This document shows, piece by piece, positions 1 to 8,218 of a stretch of DNA of 64,000 nt. The position numbers were made by a program, and so were the translations under genes. Under the pieces are notes generated by a model. The model was given only the letters and a program-made list of their open reading frames with translations, was not told the DNA's origin and made no database searches. Position 1 is the stretch's first letter. Each line of letters begins with the position of its first letter. The stretch spans positions 1 through 64,000 of the forward strand of contig PBVT01000047.1 of the NCBI GenBank assembly GCA_002728755.1. Direction: 5' to 3'. The DNA comes from Myxococcales bacterium. GTDB taxonomy: Bacteria > Myxococcota_A > UBA9042 > UBA3505.

Positions 1-225
1 ACCTGCTGGTCCCAAGCCGAGACTGGTTCCGCCCAGCCCATTATCCATAAAGGTATTTCGGGTACGAAGTGTGCCTTCGTGAACAACGTAAACAAGGCCT
101 CTCGGAATATGCACATCTGTGGCATCGGTTGCCCCAGTACCAGCCCATGCCTGTGTTCCCAGCCCTGGGAAGCTCAACACCAGGAGCGATAGGCTAAACA
201 GGGTTCGTATGGAAAATATCTTCAC
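1..225 (-). CDS. Secreted protein of unknown function, partial at window edge
   Basis: Only the first 75 codons lie in the window; the gene runs off the left edge. I read it from a GTG at 225, followed by a typical signal peptide: a short basic start (VKIFSIRTLF), a hydrophobic core (SLSLLVLSF) and a small-residue cleavage region ending AWA. The mature start is rich in Gly, Thr and Asp. A TTG at 243 is an alternative start, and an in-frame stop just upstream at 256-258 limits the gene. It is divergent from the cytochrome c maturation genes. The function is not recognisable from this fragment. Confidence 0.6.
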   Translation of the reverse strand, partial: MKIFSIRTLFSLSLLVLSFPGLGTQAWAGTGATDATDVHIPRGLVYVVHEGTLRTRNTFMDNGLGGTSLGLGPAG

Positions 226-369
226 AGACCGTCTCTGTACCAATGCGATTCCGCCCTATAGCAGGAATGTTGAACACGTGCACGTTCCCTTTGAAATCTC
301 AAGGGGAGACACGAGTACTCTTGACGACAGGACACACCGGGTAGTATTCCGCGTGCGGTAATGAAACAA

Positions 370-375
370 TATAAT
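370..375 (+). promoter_or_regulatory. Possible -10 box upstream of ccmE
   Basis: A perfect TATAAT lies about 48 bases before the ccmE start in the divergent region between two genes (226-422). No good -35 box is found at 16-18 bases (ttccgc). A separate ttgacg at 321-326 is followed by only weak -10 matches. The region must hold promoters for both divergent genes, but the exact sites are uncertain. Confidence 0.3.
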
Positions 376-422
376 TATGTGAACTCGTAATTCGGCTCTT
401 GAAGCCCAAGCGAGCCTCTGCC

Positions 423-1175
423 ATGGCCAACGAATCAAAAAACACTACCACTTCAAGCTCCACTGGAGCATCAGCAACGAAACGTAAGGTTCCGATCTTT
501 CCGATCATTATCGCAGCCCTTATCGTTGTTATTGCCAGTCTTATCGTGGGGTTTAGCCTTCGGGGTAGCACCAAGAATCTGGAAGTCTCGGACCTGACTA
601 AGGATGCAGAGAGTTATCTTGGAGAACGAGTTAAGATCCAGGGAACCATCGCCGGTCATTGGACCGAGAAGAACTCACGGGACATATTTATCCAACTGTC
701 TGGCGATACCGGCGAAGAGGTCGTATTCCATTACACCAAGCCGCTACCAGACCCCTACCAGAAGAACCGTATCGCAATCGCGGAAGGGGTTTTCATAGAC
801 GGCATCCGCATTGATCCCAAGAAAGTGCAAGATAGGGAACAGGCAGGAGTACTCCTCGCAAAAATTGTCGGAATACCTGAAGGAGACGCCATAGATCTGG
901 TGTCGAACCCTACAGCTATCACTGCCTACGGGACGTCTGTAACACTATCGAATGAGCGCAAGGTTCCGATCCCAAAGGATGCCTACGAAAAGTTCGAAGC
1001 GTCGGAAGAATTCAAAGCGGCTGACAGCCGACTCGCGGGTATCAGCTATACACGCTTCATAGAAGGACGACGGCTCACGGTTAAATGCCCGTCCAAATAC
1101 GTTCGGGAAGGTGTGAGCCCGAATCAATACGAAGAATATAAGAATAAATACCCAGAACACGTGCCTCAAAGTTAG
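423..1175 (+). CDS. ccmE: CcmE-type heme chaperone, CXXXY variant
   Basis: This is probably the periplasmic heme chaperone that carries heme to CcmF during cytochrome c maturation. A short Ser/Thr-rich cytoplasmic start is followed by one membrane segment (about residues 25-45). A small beta-rich domain resembling the CcmE OB fold follows (SYLGERVKIQGTIAGHW near residues 60-80, later RIAIAEGVF). The usual heme-binding HDXXY motif is absent, but KCPSKY gives Cys222 and Tyr226. That matches the CXXXY form known from the variant System I of some archaea and sulfate reducers. It lies 11 bases before the ccmF-ccmH fusion, which supports the call. I chose ATG 423; an upstream in-frame TTG at 399 is possible. 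At 250 aa it is longer than usual CcmE (about 150 aa), with an extra C-terminal part. Confidence 0.7.
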   Translation: MANESKNTTTSSSTGASATKRKVPIFPIIIAALIVVIASLIVGFSLRGSTKNLEVSDLTKDAESYLGERVKIQGTIAGHWTEKNSRDIFIQLSGDTGEEVVFHYTKPLPDPYQKNRIAIAEGVFIDGIRIDPKKVQDREQAGVLLAKIVGIPEGDAIDLVSNPTAITAYGTSVTLSNERKVPIPKDAYEKFEASEEFKAADSRLAGISYTRFIEGRRLTVKCPSKYVREGVSPNQYEEYKNKYPEHVPQS

Positions 1176-1186
1176 GAAACAACCCC

Positions 1187-4100
1187 ATGCATGTGTTCGG
1201 ACAGGTATTACTTGGCCTAGGTTTCCTAGCCTCATTGGGCTACGCAGGAACCGCTTTTCTCGGCGCACGCTTTCGGCGCCAGAATCTATTGGATGCCTCA
1301 CGGTACGGCCTCTACGCTCTGGCCGGTATGTTCTGGGGGATCTCCCTACTCCTCTCCTACGCCTTTCTCACCCATGATTTTTCGAATACCTATGTAGCTG
1401 CCTACAGCGACCGCGGTATGAGCAACATCTATCTCCTTTCAGCCTTCTGGGGAGGCGAAAAGGGCGCGCTGCTATTATGGGTCACATCATTGACCACCTT
1501 CTCCGCGATTTCGGTTCATACCAACCGGAACAAAGACCCTCGCTGGATTGGAACAACCACAGGTATTTTGCTCCTGTGTATCGCTTTCTTTGAAATGCTG
1601 ATGGTCCTGGAGTCGAACCCCTTCTCCACCTGGCTAACCTACGGAGGACCCGCCGACGGCCAGGGAATGAATCCGGTCCTACAGAATGTGACGATGATGA
1701 TTCATCCTCCCAGCCTGCTGACTGGATATATCTGTTTCACAATTCCCTTCGCCTACGGACTAGCAGCGCTGATCGTCGGCAAGCTCGACACAGAGTGGAT
1801 TCGAGTCACCCGAGTTTGGACGATCATCTCGTGGCTCTTCTTGTCTGTGGGTCTCATCCTGGGTGGGCTCTGGGCCTACCAGGAACAAGGCTGGGGTGGC
1901 TATTGGATGTGGGATCCGGTTGAAAATGCCGGATTGATCCCATGGTTCACTGCCACTGCCTTTCTTCATAGTGTGATGATTCAGGAACGGCGCGGCATGT
2001 TGAAGCGCTGGAACGCGATCCTGCTCTGTCTTACATTCCTGCTCACCATCTTCGGCACATTCCTGACCCGAAGCCAGTTGATCGCATCCATCCATGCCTT
2101 CGCTGATAGCAAACTGCCTTACTATTTCCTGACGTATATGTTCGTCATCGCGGCCGTTAGCTTCCTGGCAATCCGAAAACGATGGGATGCGTTAAAGAGC
2201 GAACACCGCATCGAGTCCTTCTGGTCGCGAGAATCCTTCTTCATTTTGAACAACGTCATGTTGGTCGCCTGCTCGTTCATCGTTATTTATGGGACTCTGT
2301 TCCCGAAGATTAGCGATCACTCGGGATTCCGCAGAATGGTCAACAACACCGTCATTGACGGGTACAATTCGACCATTGGCCAGATTCTGCCAAATATGAG
2401 TCAGCTCACACAGTCCTCGGACCTGGGACAAGACTTCTTCAATGCAGTCATTCCACCAGTGGCTCTATGCCTCTTGTTCCTTTCGGCAGCTGGACCCATT
2501 ATCGCCTGGCGACGAGCAACGATCACCAATTTCCGGAAGAACTTCGTCGGACCCCTCCTCTGGTCCATTCTTCCGACTCTGATCACGGTCGCGTTCTTCA
2601 TAAATCGAACCTACGAACAGCTCACCTTCAAAGGATTGTCGAGCTCAGAAGCCTGGACGGCCCTATGGGCTGGGCACGGTATGCTGGAATTCTATGTCTA
2701 CCTGACGTTCTACCTCTGTTATTTCGTCATCGCCTGCGTGCTGATGGAATACATACGAGCGATCGCAATTCGGCGTCAGAACAGCGGAGGCTCTAGACTC
2801 AAACACGCCTTCATCCTCACCTTTAAAGCGCGGCGACGCTTTGGTGGCTACATCGTACATCTGGGCATGGTCCTTTGTTTCTTCGCTTTCGCGGGAACCG
2901 CGATGAAAGCTTCATTCAAGAACAAGATGTTACATCCTGGTGGTACGGTAACCCTGCATGACTATCGTGCCACGCTTGCACGTATGGACTTCGACTATCA
3001 ATCCGAAGGCAGATATCTCGCAACACGAGCGACAGTCGTCGTGACGCAGCGAAACGAACCGTTCAATCGCCAGATTACTCGAAAGTTCTCCCGCAGCCTG
3101 GAATCGAAAGGTATCGATCGAGCCGTGATTCGCGCCAAGGATGGGTTTGCCAAACTCCAGGTCTACCTCCCTGACCAGAACCTAAAGGATCGATTGTTGG
3201 CCGCCGGCCTGATCAAGACGGAGTTTGATACCAACTTCATTGCATTGGAAAAGGATATTCGACCCGACGCGGAGCCACCGGTATTCGCCATGCGGTACCG
3301 ATATAAGCACGAAAAGGCGCTCGAACTAGCGCGATTACCCGATGGTCGCCCCGCATATATGTTTTATGTTCGCGAGTTAAAAGCCCGAATGGCACAGCTC
3401 GAATCCCTGGGCATTGAAGGCCGAGTGGATATGTCGAACCCGAAAGTACTCCACGTCGACTTCAAATCATTGGAACATATGCAACGGTTCGAGGCTGAGG
3501 TTATGCCCCTCGCCGCGAATCTCCCTGGATCCTATAGCATCCGAGAAGGGCTATCTTCGTACCGTGTTCTGATCGCAGACAATTCGGAAAACATTATCGG
3601 AAAATCGTCGAGCAGCAGCGCCGGAGCAACCCCTGCCAACCCGGAAGGAAATGTCGGGCTTCCTACCTTATTTGCGTCCGCAGAGAAAACTCTGGACGTG
3701 TTGAACCCCAATATTGACTGGGCCACAGGGTTTCGGAAAGAGAACGCTGTTGGTCTGGACCTGGCCAAGAAACTAAAGAAGACCAGCTCGTTCCTCAATC
3801 GACTCGATTACCAGGCACTCATCATACCCGTCGAACGTTTCGGAGCCCCATCCAAAGCTACAGAACAGGCCTGGACCGAACTGAGCCGCTCAATACGACG
3901 CAGCAGCCTTCCCTGGATACGGGTGATTCTTGTGGGTTCTGGGGCCAATGCTGCGCAAACCCTGCTAGGGAACCTGGGCGTGCGAAGTTATGTCGCCGAA
4001 ACGGCACAGGAATTTGAAGCACAATTACGCGCATCGGCCATAAATATAACGCCTGTCGAGATTATACCCAAAGGTATCGGTTCGGTCATGGCCCCCGAAG

Positions 4101-5236
4101 TTCGTGTCTACGAGAAGATTGGCTCCTCGCAGAGCGCGGAGACCATGACAACAGAGATTGCTGTAGAATCGCACCTCCTGTGGGATGTCTACCTCTCCAT
4201 GCGACCATCACCTGACTACCGAGGTCTGAGCATGGATGGGTTCCTGAATCCACTGGTCTCGTTCCTATGGTTGGGTGCAGCCGTCATGGTAATCGGTGCC
4301 ATTATCGCCCTTCTCCCCAACTGGGCCGTCCTGTTCCTATGGCGCAGAAGGCGTAACGATAAGACGACCGGACCTCTGTCCAGCTCTGGGTGGAGCCGAA
4401 TCGGCGTATTACCATGGCTGACTCTATTGGCCATCGGCTTGCTGACGTTCACACATCTGGCATTCGCCAATACACAGACCGACACACCTCCTGCAGCTCC
4501 CGCGACGATCGACGCTCCCAAGTCTCGATTGGAAGTAATATCGGAGCGGATGTTCTGCCCAGACCAGCAAGTAGGCTCCTGGGTAGTGCACCCGGACCGT
4601 ACATTAAACGACTGTCCCACGGCAGAAGGTCGCCGGGTACGAAAGATCGTACAGGGTATCCTTGATGAGAACCGAGCTTGGGATGTGAACACCAACGAAG
4701 GCCGCTTCCTGACGTTTGAGCGACTCATTCAGATCGACCGTTCCACCCCAGGGGGCGGGCAAATCGATACCTTATTACGGGTCCCCCAGGCAAAGTTCAG
4801 TAGCATCTGGAACCAGACGAAATGTTTATGTGGTTGTGCACATATCCTTATGCACTGTGGGGCCGAATGTGGACCCGCTGGTCTTCGATGGCGTCCTCGA
4901 TTTCGTCAGATGTTGACCGCCGGTTACACAACCGACGATGTACGGGCGGATTATGCTAAATACTATGGTTCGACCTCCAGCCAGGCCGTAACCAAGGGGG
5001 AAATCGACAAACATAAGAAGGGAACGGGTCCCCCCATCGTACGTATTATACTGTTTCTAGTTGTCGGCCTGACTGCTGTCGTACTGGTGCTCACGAATGT
5101 CTTTGGATCCTCCTTGGCTAAGAAAAAACCAAGAAAATCCAAGACCTCGTCTCCCGAACACCCCGTCAAAGAAGAGAGTGATGAATCCGAGCTCATCAGC
5201 GAGCTGTTGGATGAGATTGATGATCCCTTGAGCTGA
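1187..5236 (+). CDS. ccmF: CcmF-CcmH fusion, cytochrome c heme lyase
   Basis: This 1349-residue membrane protein should attach heme to apocytochromes c on the outer face of the inner membrane. Residues 1-620 are CcmF: many membrane segments and the tryptophan-rich WWD motif (WGGYWMWDPVENAGLIPW, about residues 236-253). Four conserved histidines are present: His173 (MIHPP), His261, His303 and His558 (VHLGM). An enlarged soluble region of some 450 residues follows, then a membrane segment near 1030. A CcmH/NrfF-like domain carries CLCGC (Cys1213, 1215, 1217) and HCGAECG, as in the CxCxC type of CcmH, and ends in YAKYYG. A final membrane helix and an acidic tail close the chain. CcmF and CcmH are normally separate proteins. 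The last 41 bases overlap a convergent gene. Confidence 0.88.
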   Translation: MHVFGQVLLGLGFLASLGYAGTAFLGARFRRQNLLDASRYGLYALAGMFWGISLLLSYAFLTHDFSNTYVAAYSDRGMSNIYLLSAFWGGEKGALLLWVTSLTTFSAISVHTNRNKDPRWIGTTTGILLLCIAFFEMLMVLESNPFSTWLTYGGPADGQGMNPVLQNVTMMIHPPSLLTGYICFTIPFAYGLAALIVGKLDTEWIRVTRVWTIISWLFLSVGLILGGLWAYQEQGWGGYWMWDPVENAGLIPWFTATAFLHSVMIQERRGMLKRWNAILLCLTFLLTIFGTFLTRSQLIASIHAFADSKLPYYFLTYMFVIAAVSFLAIRKRWDALKSEHRIESFWSRESFFILNNVMLVACSFIVIYGTLFPKISDHSGFRRMVNNTVIDGYNSTIGQILPNMSQLTQSSDLGQDFFNAVIPPVALCLLFLSAAGPIIAWRRATITNFRKNFVGPLLWSILPTLITVAFFINRTYEQLTFKGLSSSEAWTALWAGHGMLEFYVYLTFYLCYFVIACVLMEYIRAIAIRRQNSGGSRLKHAFILTFKARRRFGGYIVHLGMVLCFFAFAGTAMKASFKNKMLHPGGTVTLHDYRATLARMDFDYQSEGRYLATRATVVVTQRNEPFNRQITRKFSRSLESKGIDRAVIRAKDGFAKLQVYLPDQNLKDRLLAAGLIKTEFDTNFIALEKDIRPDAEPPVFAMRYRYKHEKALELARLPDGRPAYMFYVRELKARMAQLESLGIEGRVDMSNPKVLHVDFKSLEHMQRFEAEVMPLAANLPGSYSIREGLSSYRVLIADNSENIIGKSSSSSAGATPANPEGNVGLPTLFASAEKTLDVLNPNIDWATGFRKENAVGLDLAKKLKKTSSFLNRLDYQALIIPVERFGAPSKATEQAWTELSRSIRRSSLPWIRVILVGSGANAAQTLLGNLGVRSYVAETAQEFEAQLRASAINITPVEIIPKGIGSVMAPEVRVYEKIGSSQSAETMTTEIAVESHLLWDVYLSMRPSPDYRGLSMDGFLNPLVSFLWLGAAVMVIGAIIALLPNWAVLFLWRRRRNDKTTGPLSSSGWSRIGVLPWLTLLAIGLLTFTHLAFANTQTDTPPAAPATIDAPKSRLEVISERMFCPDQQVGSWVVHPDRTLNDCPTAEGRRVRKIVQGILDENRAWDVNTNEGRFLTFERLIQIDRSTPGGGQIDTLLRVPQAKFSSIWNQTKCLCGCAHILMHCGAECGPAGLRWRPRFRQMLTAGYTTDDVRADYAKYYGSTSSQAVTKGEIDKHKKGTGPPIVRIILFLVVGLTAVVLVLTNVFGSSLAKKKPRKSKTSSPEHPVKEESDESELISELLDEIDDPLS

Positions 5237-6536
5237 TCTCTCGGCTACGCATGGATAATCCCATGAGTAGTACAATCAAGAAGAGCCCGGGTACCGTTCC
5301 TTCACGCCCCCGGTTGCATCCTCCCGAACTACTCGGAGGCCCCAAAGGATCGGTCCATGGAGGGCGGTCTAGAAGACCTGCTTCACCACCAAAATGATAC
5401 CAGTCCAGTTCACAGGCCAACGATTCCTCGTCTGTCGCCTCGCAGACCTCACCAGGCTCCCCCAATTGATTCATAGAAAAAAGAGGCGTGTCTTCTGGTT
5501 GCATAACATCGAACGGTTCAACCATCCTTGAGACACCTTTCAATCGGCAAACGTAGGTGTAACCTCCTACAGATTGCAGACAGGTCCAATCGACGTCCAC
5601 CCCCTGTTGAACGGAGAGACTATTTGCAGCCTCCTCAATCAGCGCACTCTTACCGTCGGCAATAAGAACAAGACTCGAACCGATTTCGACAGGCCCCATT
5701 AGATTCTCGAAGGTTTCCTCAGACCGAGACCAGGTGAACTCCCCATCCTCCGAAGGATGGGGCTGTATTCGAACGAGTATTCGCCCTTCCATCGTACTTG
5801 CGACCAACCAGATCGTACCGTCGACGGCCAGATGGCGTACGCTTAGATAGTTCCAATCTCCTTCCAGCGGTGATGATAAATGCGACCAATCTTCCGTCGG
5901 CTGCCCTTCACCGGGTAATAGAGCCTTCCAGATTTGTGGCAGAGGTCGTGCACCCGCCACCACCACCAGCCCCGGACTCCCCGACTGAAGAGACAACGTA
6001 TCGGGTGCGAACCCTCCATCATCGGCCGCAGAAGAAAAGGTTGTCTCTATCCGCACGACTCGGTCCAGGCCAAAGCTGATCAACGCACCTTTGGTTTCTT
6101 CTCCACCCAGTACGTAAAAGCGACCGTCCACCCAGCCGACATCGCGGGCGTATCCGAATTCTTCAGGCACTTCAACAGCTTCAAATGTACAGCCTCGATC
6201 ACTCGATGCACGCACAACGCCTCCCCCCAGAGACACTAACTCTATGCCATCCGACGACACCGCAAACTGCGCAGTCTCATACCCATCCCAACGAGACGGG
6301 CACCCATACCGGTACGTTCCATCCTCCTCCCGATGTGCCAGTCCGATATTCATCCGAACAAGATCCGGAAACGCGTTGGGTTCCAGCTGGGTCGAACGGG
6401 CCTCTCCATTGGAATCCAAAAGTATTTCCAGCGGAGCCGGCGCCGCACCATGAGCGAATACGAAGGTCGCCCAAAATAGAGAAAAGACCGTACCCAACAA
6501 TAGCTTCAGGGCTCTTCTCCAAACGAAAGTCCACAA
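5196..6536 (-). CDS. Exported propeller-like protein with MYXO-CTERM-like tail
   Basis: A 446-residue exported protein of unknown function. It starts with a signal peptide (hydrophobic LLLGTVFSLFWATFVF followed by AHG). The body has repeating beta-rich blocks with Trp/Gly turns and SSDRGCTFE-like and DGRFYVLGG-like strings, which resemble BNR/sialidase-type propeller repeats. The C-terminus has a Ser/Gly stretch with a Cys (SSSGGCNRG), then a hydrophobic segment (VPGLFLIVLLMGL), then basic residues. That is the layout of MYXO-CTERM sorting signals, though the tail after the helix is longer than usual. Its start overlaps the end of the upstream copper monooxygenase-like gene by 31 bases, so the two are probably co-translated. 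Its 3' end overlaps the convergent ccmF-ccmH gene. Confidence 0.7.
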   Translation of the reverse strand: MWTFVWRRALKLLLGTVFSLFWATFVFAHGAAPAPLEILLDSNGEARSTQLEPNAFPDLVRMNIGLAHREEDGTYRYGCPSRWDGYETAQFAVSSDGIELVSLGGGVVRASSDRGCTFEAVEVPEEFGYARDVGWVDGRFYVLGGEETKGALISFGLDRVVRIETTFSSAADDGGFAPDTLSLQSGSPGLVVVAGARPLPQIWKALLPGEGQPTEDWSHLSSPLEGDWNYLSVRHLAVDGTIWLVASTMEGRILVRIQPHPSEDGEFTWSRSEETFENLMGPVEIGSSLVLIADGKSALIEEAANSLSVQQGVDVDWTCLQSVGGYTYVCRLKGVSRMVEPFDVMQPEDTPLFSMNQLGEPGEVCEATDEESLACELDWYHFGGEAGLLDRPPWTDPLGPPSSSGGCNRGREGTVPGLFLIVLLMGLSMRSREISSRDHQSHPTAR

Positions 6537-8149
6537 GACTCCAGATCGGAATCGCAGGTGCCATCTACGATATGTGGCCTCATACAGGTATAAAGGGCAT
6601 TGTACTCGTCATTACAAGACGCAAACAGGCACGTCTGTGGGTTATCACAAGCAGCGATACAAGTGCTGACCGCTCCTAATTCCGTGGGGCATATCGGTGC
6701 CGAACACGCCGCCAGTGGCATAGTCACGCATTGCGCGCAATCAATACCCGCGTTGATCGCACAAGCGAGAAAGCAGGTTCCATCCTCGCACCCATGAACA
6801 CAATCTTCGGACCCTGCACAAACGGCAACGGGGTCGTAGTAGGGTAGAGCAACAGCCAGATAGGCCAGGCACATTTCATCTCGGGTACCATCCCCCCAGG
6901 TCACCAGCTTGGGATCTTGCTGCTCCCCATTCACAACGGGTTGGTTTTCTACGCTGTTGTCATAGGTACAGGTTAGACGAACCATATGATCCGCTTCCGT
7001 ATGAATATACGAGTCCTCTGGAAATCCGTACGCCTGTTGCCAGTTGAAATCCCAATCCGGAATATTAATCAGGCATTGGCTCTCGTCTCCATCCAGCAGA
7101 TCAACGCGAATCTCACGCCCAAGGGTGTGCATATGTGGCGTCACAGCGATGATTCGTCCGCCGTCGGGAACCGGGAAGTCCTGGGACTCCGTCCAGCTTG
7201 CTTCATGGGGAGGAATCTCGATGCCTAGATGGGGATACGGAAGAATCTCAACCAGATATTCTGGGGTTGTTCCGCTCGGTAAAGTCCACAACCCCACCTT
7301 CGTACGATCCGGTGGTGGCGTCCCTTCATAGTTCAACACATTATAATGCATCTGCATGACAATGCGGGAGCCCGCTGGAATACGAATCGCCATATCTTCG
7401 GGGAAAACGCGTGGGACTGTACCGGGAACCCAGCCGCCTACCGTCTCACCCGTACCAACGCTAGGCCCTCCGAAACAAGTGTACCCGGGGCCTTCTTCTG
7501 CGGCATCCAATCCTTCCATGCCAGCGATATCATAGTCGGGAACCAGATATAACAGTACATGGTGAACCAGTTCCGATTGGTCTGGGAACACCCAGGAACT
7601 GACCAGATAGGTGTCTTCTTCGAAGGTGTGCGGAAGCGGTAAACATCGATAATCGTCCGGTTTCGTTTCATCCGGAATATAGTCCACTCCAGCATCCAAC
7701 ATCATATCTGGGTCACCAGAAGGTCCTATCGGTCCCATTTCCGGCGGAACATAGTCGTCCGGATTACCCTCGGGCTTACCCGCCGCTATCCATTCCTCTA
7801 ACGCGGCCAGCTCTTCACCAGAAAGGCTTCTATGATCGGCCAACGGATAGCAATCGTCAGCGGGCATCCAGGGGGGCATTCTCCCGGCTATTACACTAGC
7901 ATTCAGCAGCTCAGCCATGTCCCGCACAAGTTCGAAGCTGGTCAACGCGAAGGGGCCAATTCCACCCTCTTGATGACAAGTCGTACAGTTCTTCTCCACG
8001 ATGGTTCGGACCGCTCCATGGTAGGTTGGCCCCGTCGTGACCACATCATTATTTGGCGTGTCAGGAGACGATTTCGTACATGACGTTACCATCAGGAGTG
8101 TCACCAAGAAAGCGAACGCTACCCCTGATATGCAGATTTTGGGATTCAT
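6506..8149 (-). CDS. Lipoprotein with c-type heme motif and copper type II monooxygenase-like domain
   Basis: The ATG at 8149 follows a clear GGAGGG ribosome site and opens a lipoprotein signal with lipobox cysteine Cys24 (VTSC). A c-type heme motif CTTCH (Cys55, Cys58, His59) follows in a short cytochrome-like segment (RMPPWMP is a typical later part). The rest resembles the copper type II ascorbate-dependent monooxygenase family (dopamine/peptidylglycine hydroxylase-like). It has VHHVLLYLV, MQMHYN, PHMHTLGREI and WGDGTRDEMC, which supply plausible copper ligands from His, His-X-His and Met. The last 100 residues are Cys-rich with many CxxxC spacings. The heme site would need the Ccm system encoded nearby. 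The substrate is unknown. It is translationally coupled to the next gene. Confidence 0.82.
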   Translation of the reverse strand: MNPKICISGVAFAFLVTLLMVTSCTKSSPDTPNNDVVTTGPTYHGAVRTIVEKNCTTCHQEGGIGPFALTSFELVRDMAELLNASVIAGRMPPWMPADDCYPLADHRSLSGEELAALEEWIAAGKPEGNPDDYVPPEMGPIGPSGDPDMMLDAGVDYIPDETKPDDYRCLPLPHTFEEDTYLVSSWVFPDQSELVHHVLLYLVPDYDIAGMEGLDAAEEGPGYTCFGGPSVGTGETVGGWVPGTVPRVFPEDMAIRIPAGSRIVMQMHYNVLNYEGTPPPDRTKVGLWTLPSGTTPEYLVEILPYPHLGIEIPPHEASWTESQDFPVPDGGRIIAVTPHMHTLGREIRVDLLDGDESQCLINIPDWDFNWQQAYGFPEDSYIHTEADHMVRLTCTYDNSVENQPVVNGEQQDPKLVTWGDGTRDEMCLAYLAVALPYYDPVAVCAGSEDCVHGCEDGTCFLACAINAGIDCAQCVTMPLAACSAPICPTELGAVSTCIAACDNPQTCLFASCNDEYNALYTCMRPHIVDGTCDSDLESCGLSFGEEP

Positions 8150-8218
8150 GGTGCCCTCCCATTCGATTCGAGGCACCGATTCTAGTCGATTCAAACAACG
8201 AAAACCAGTGAGAGCTGA

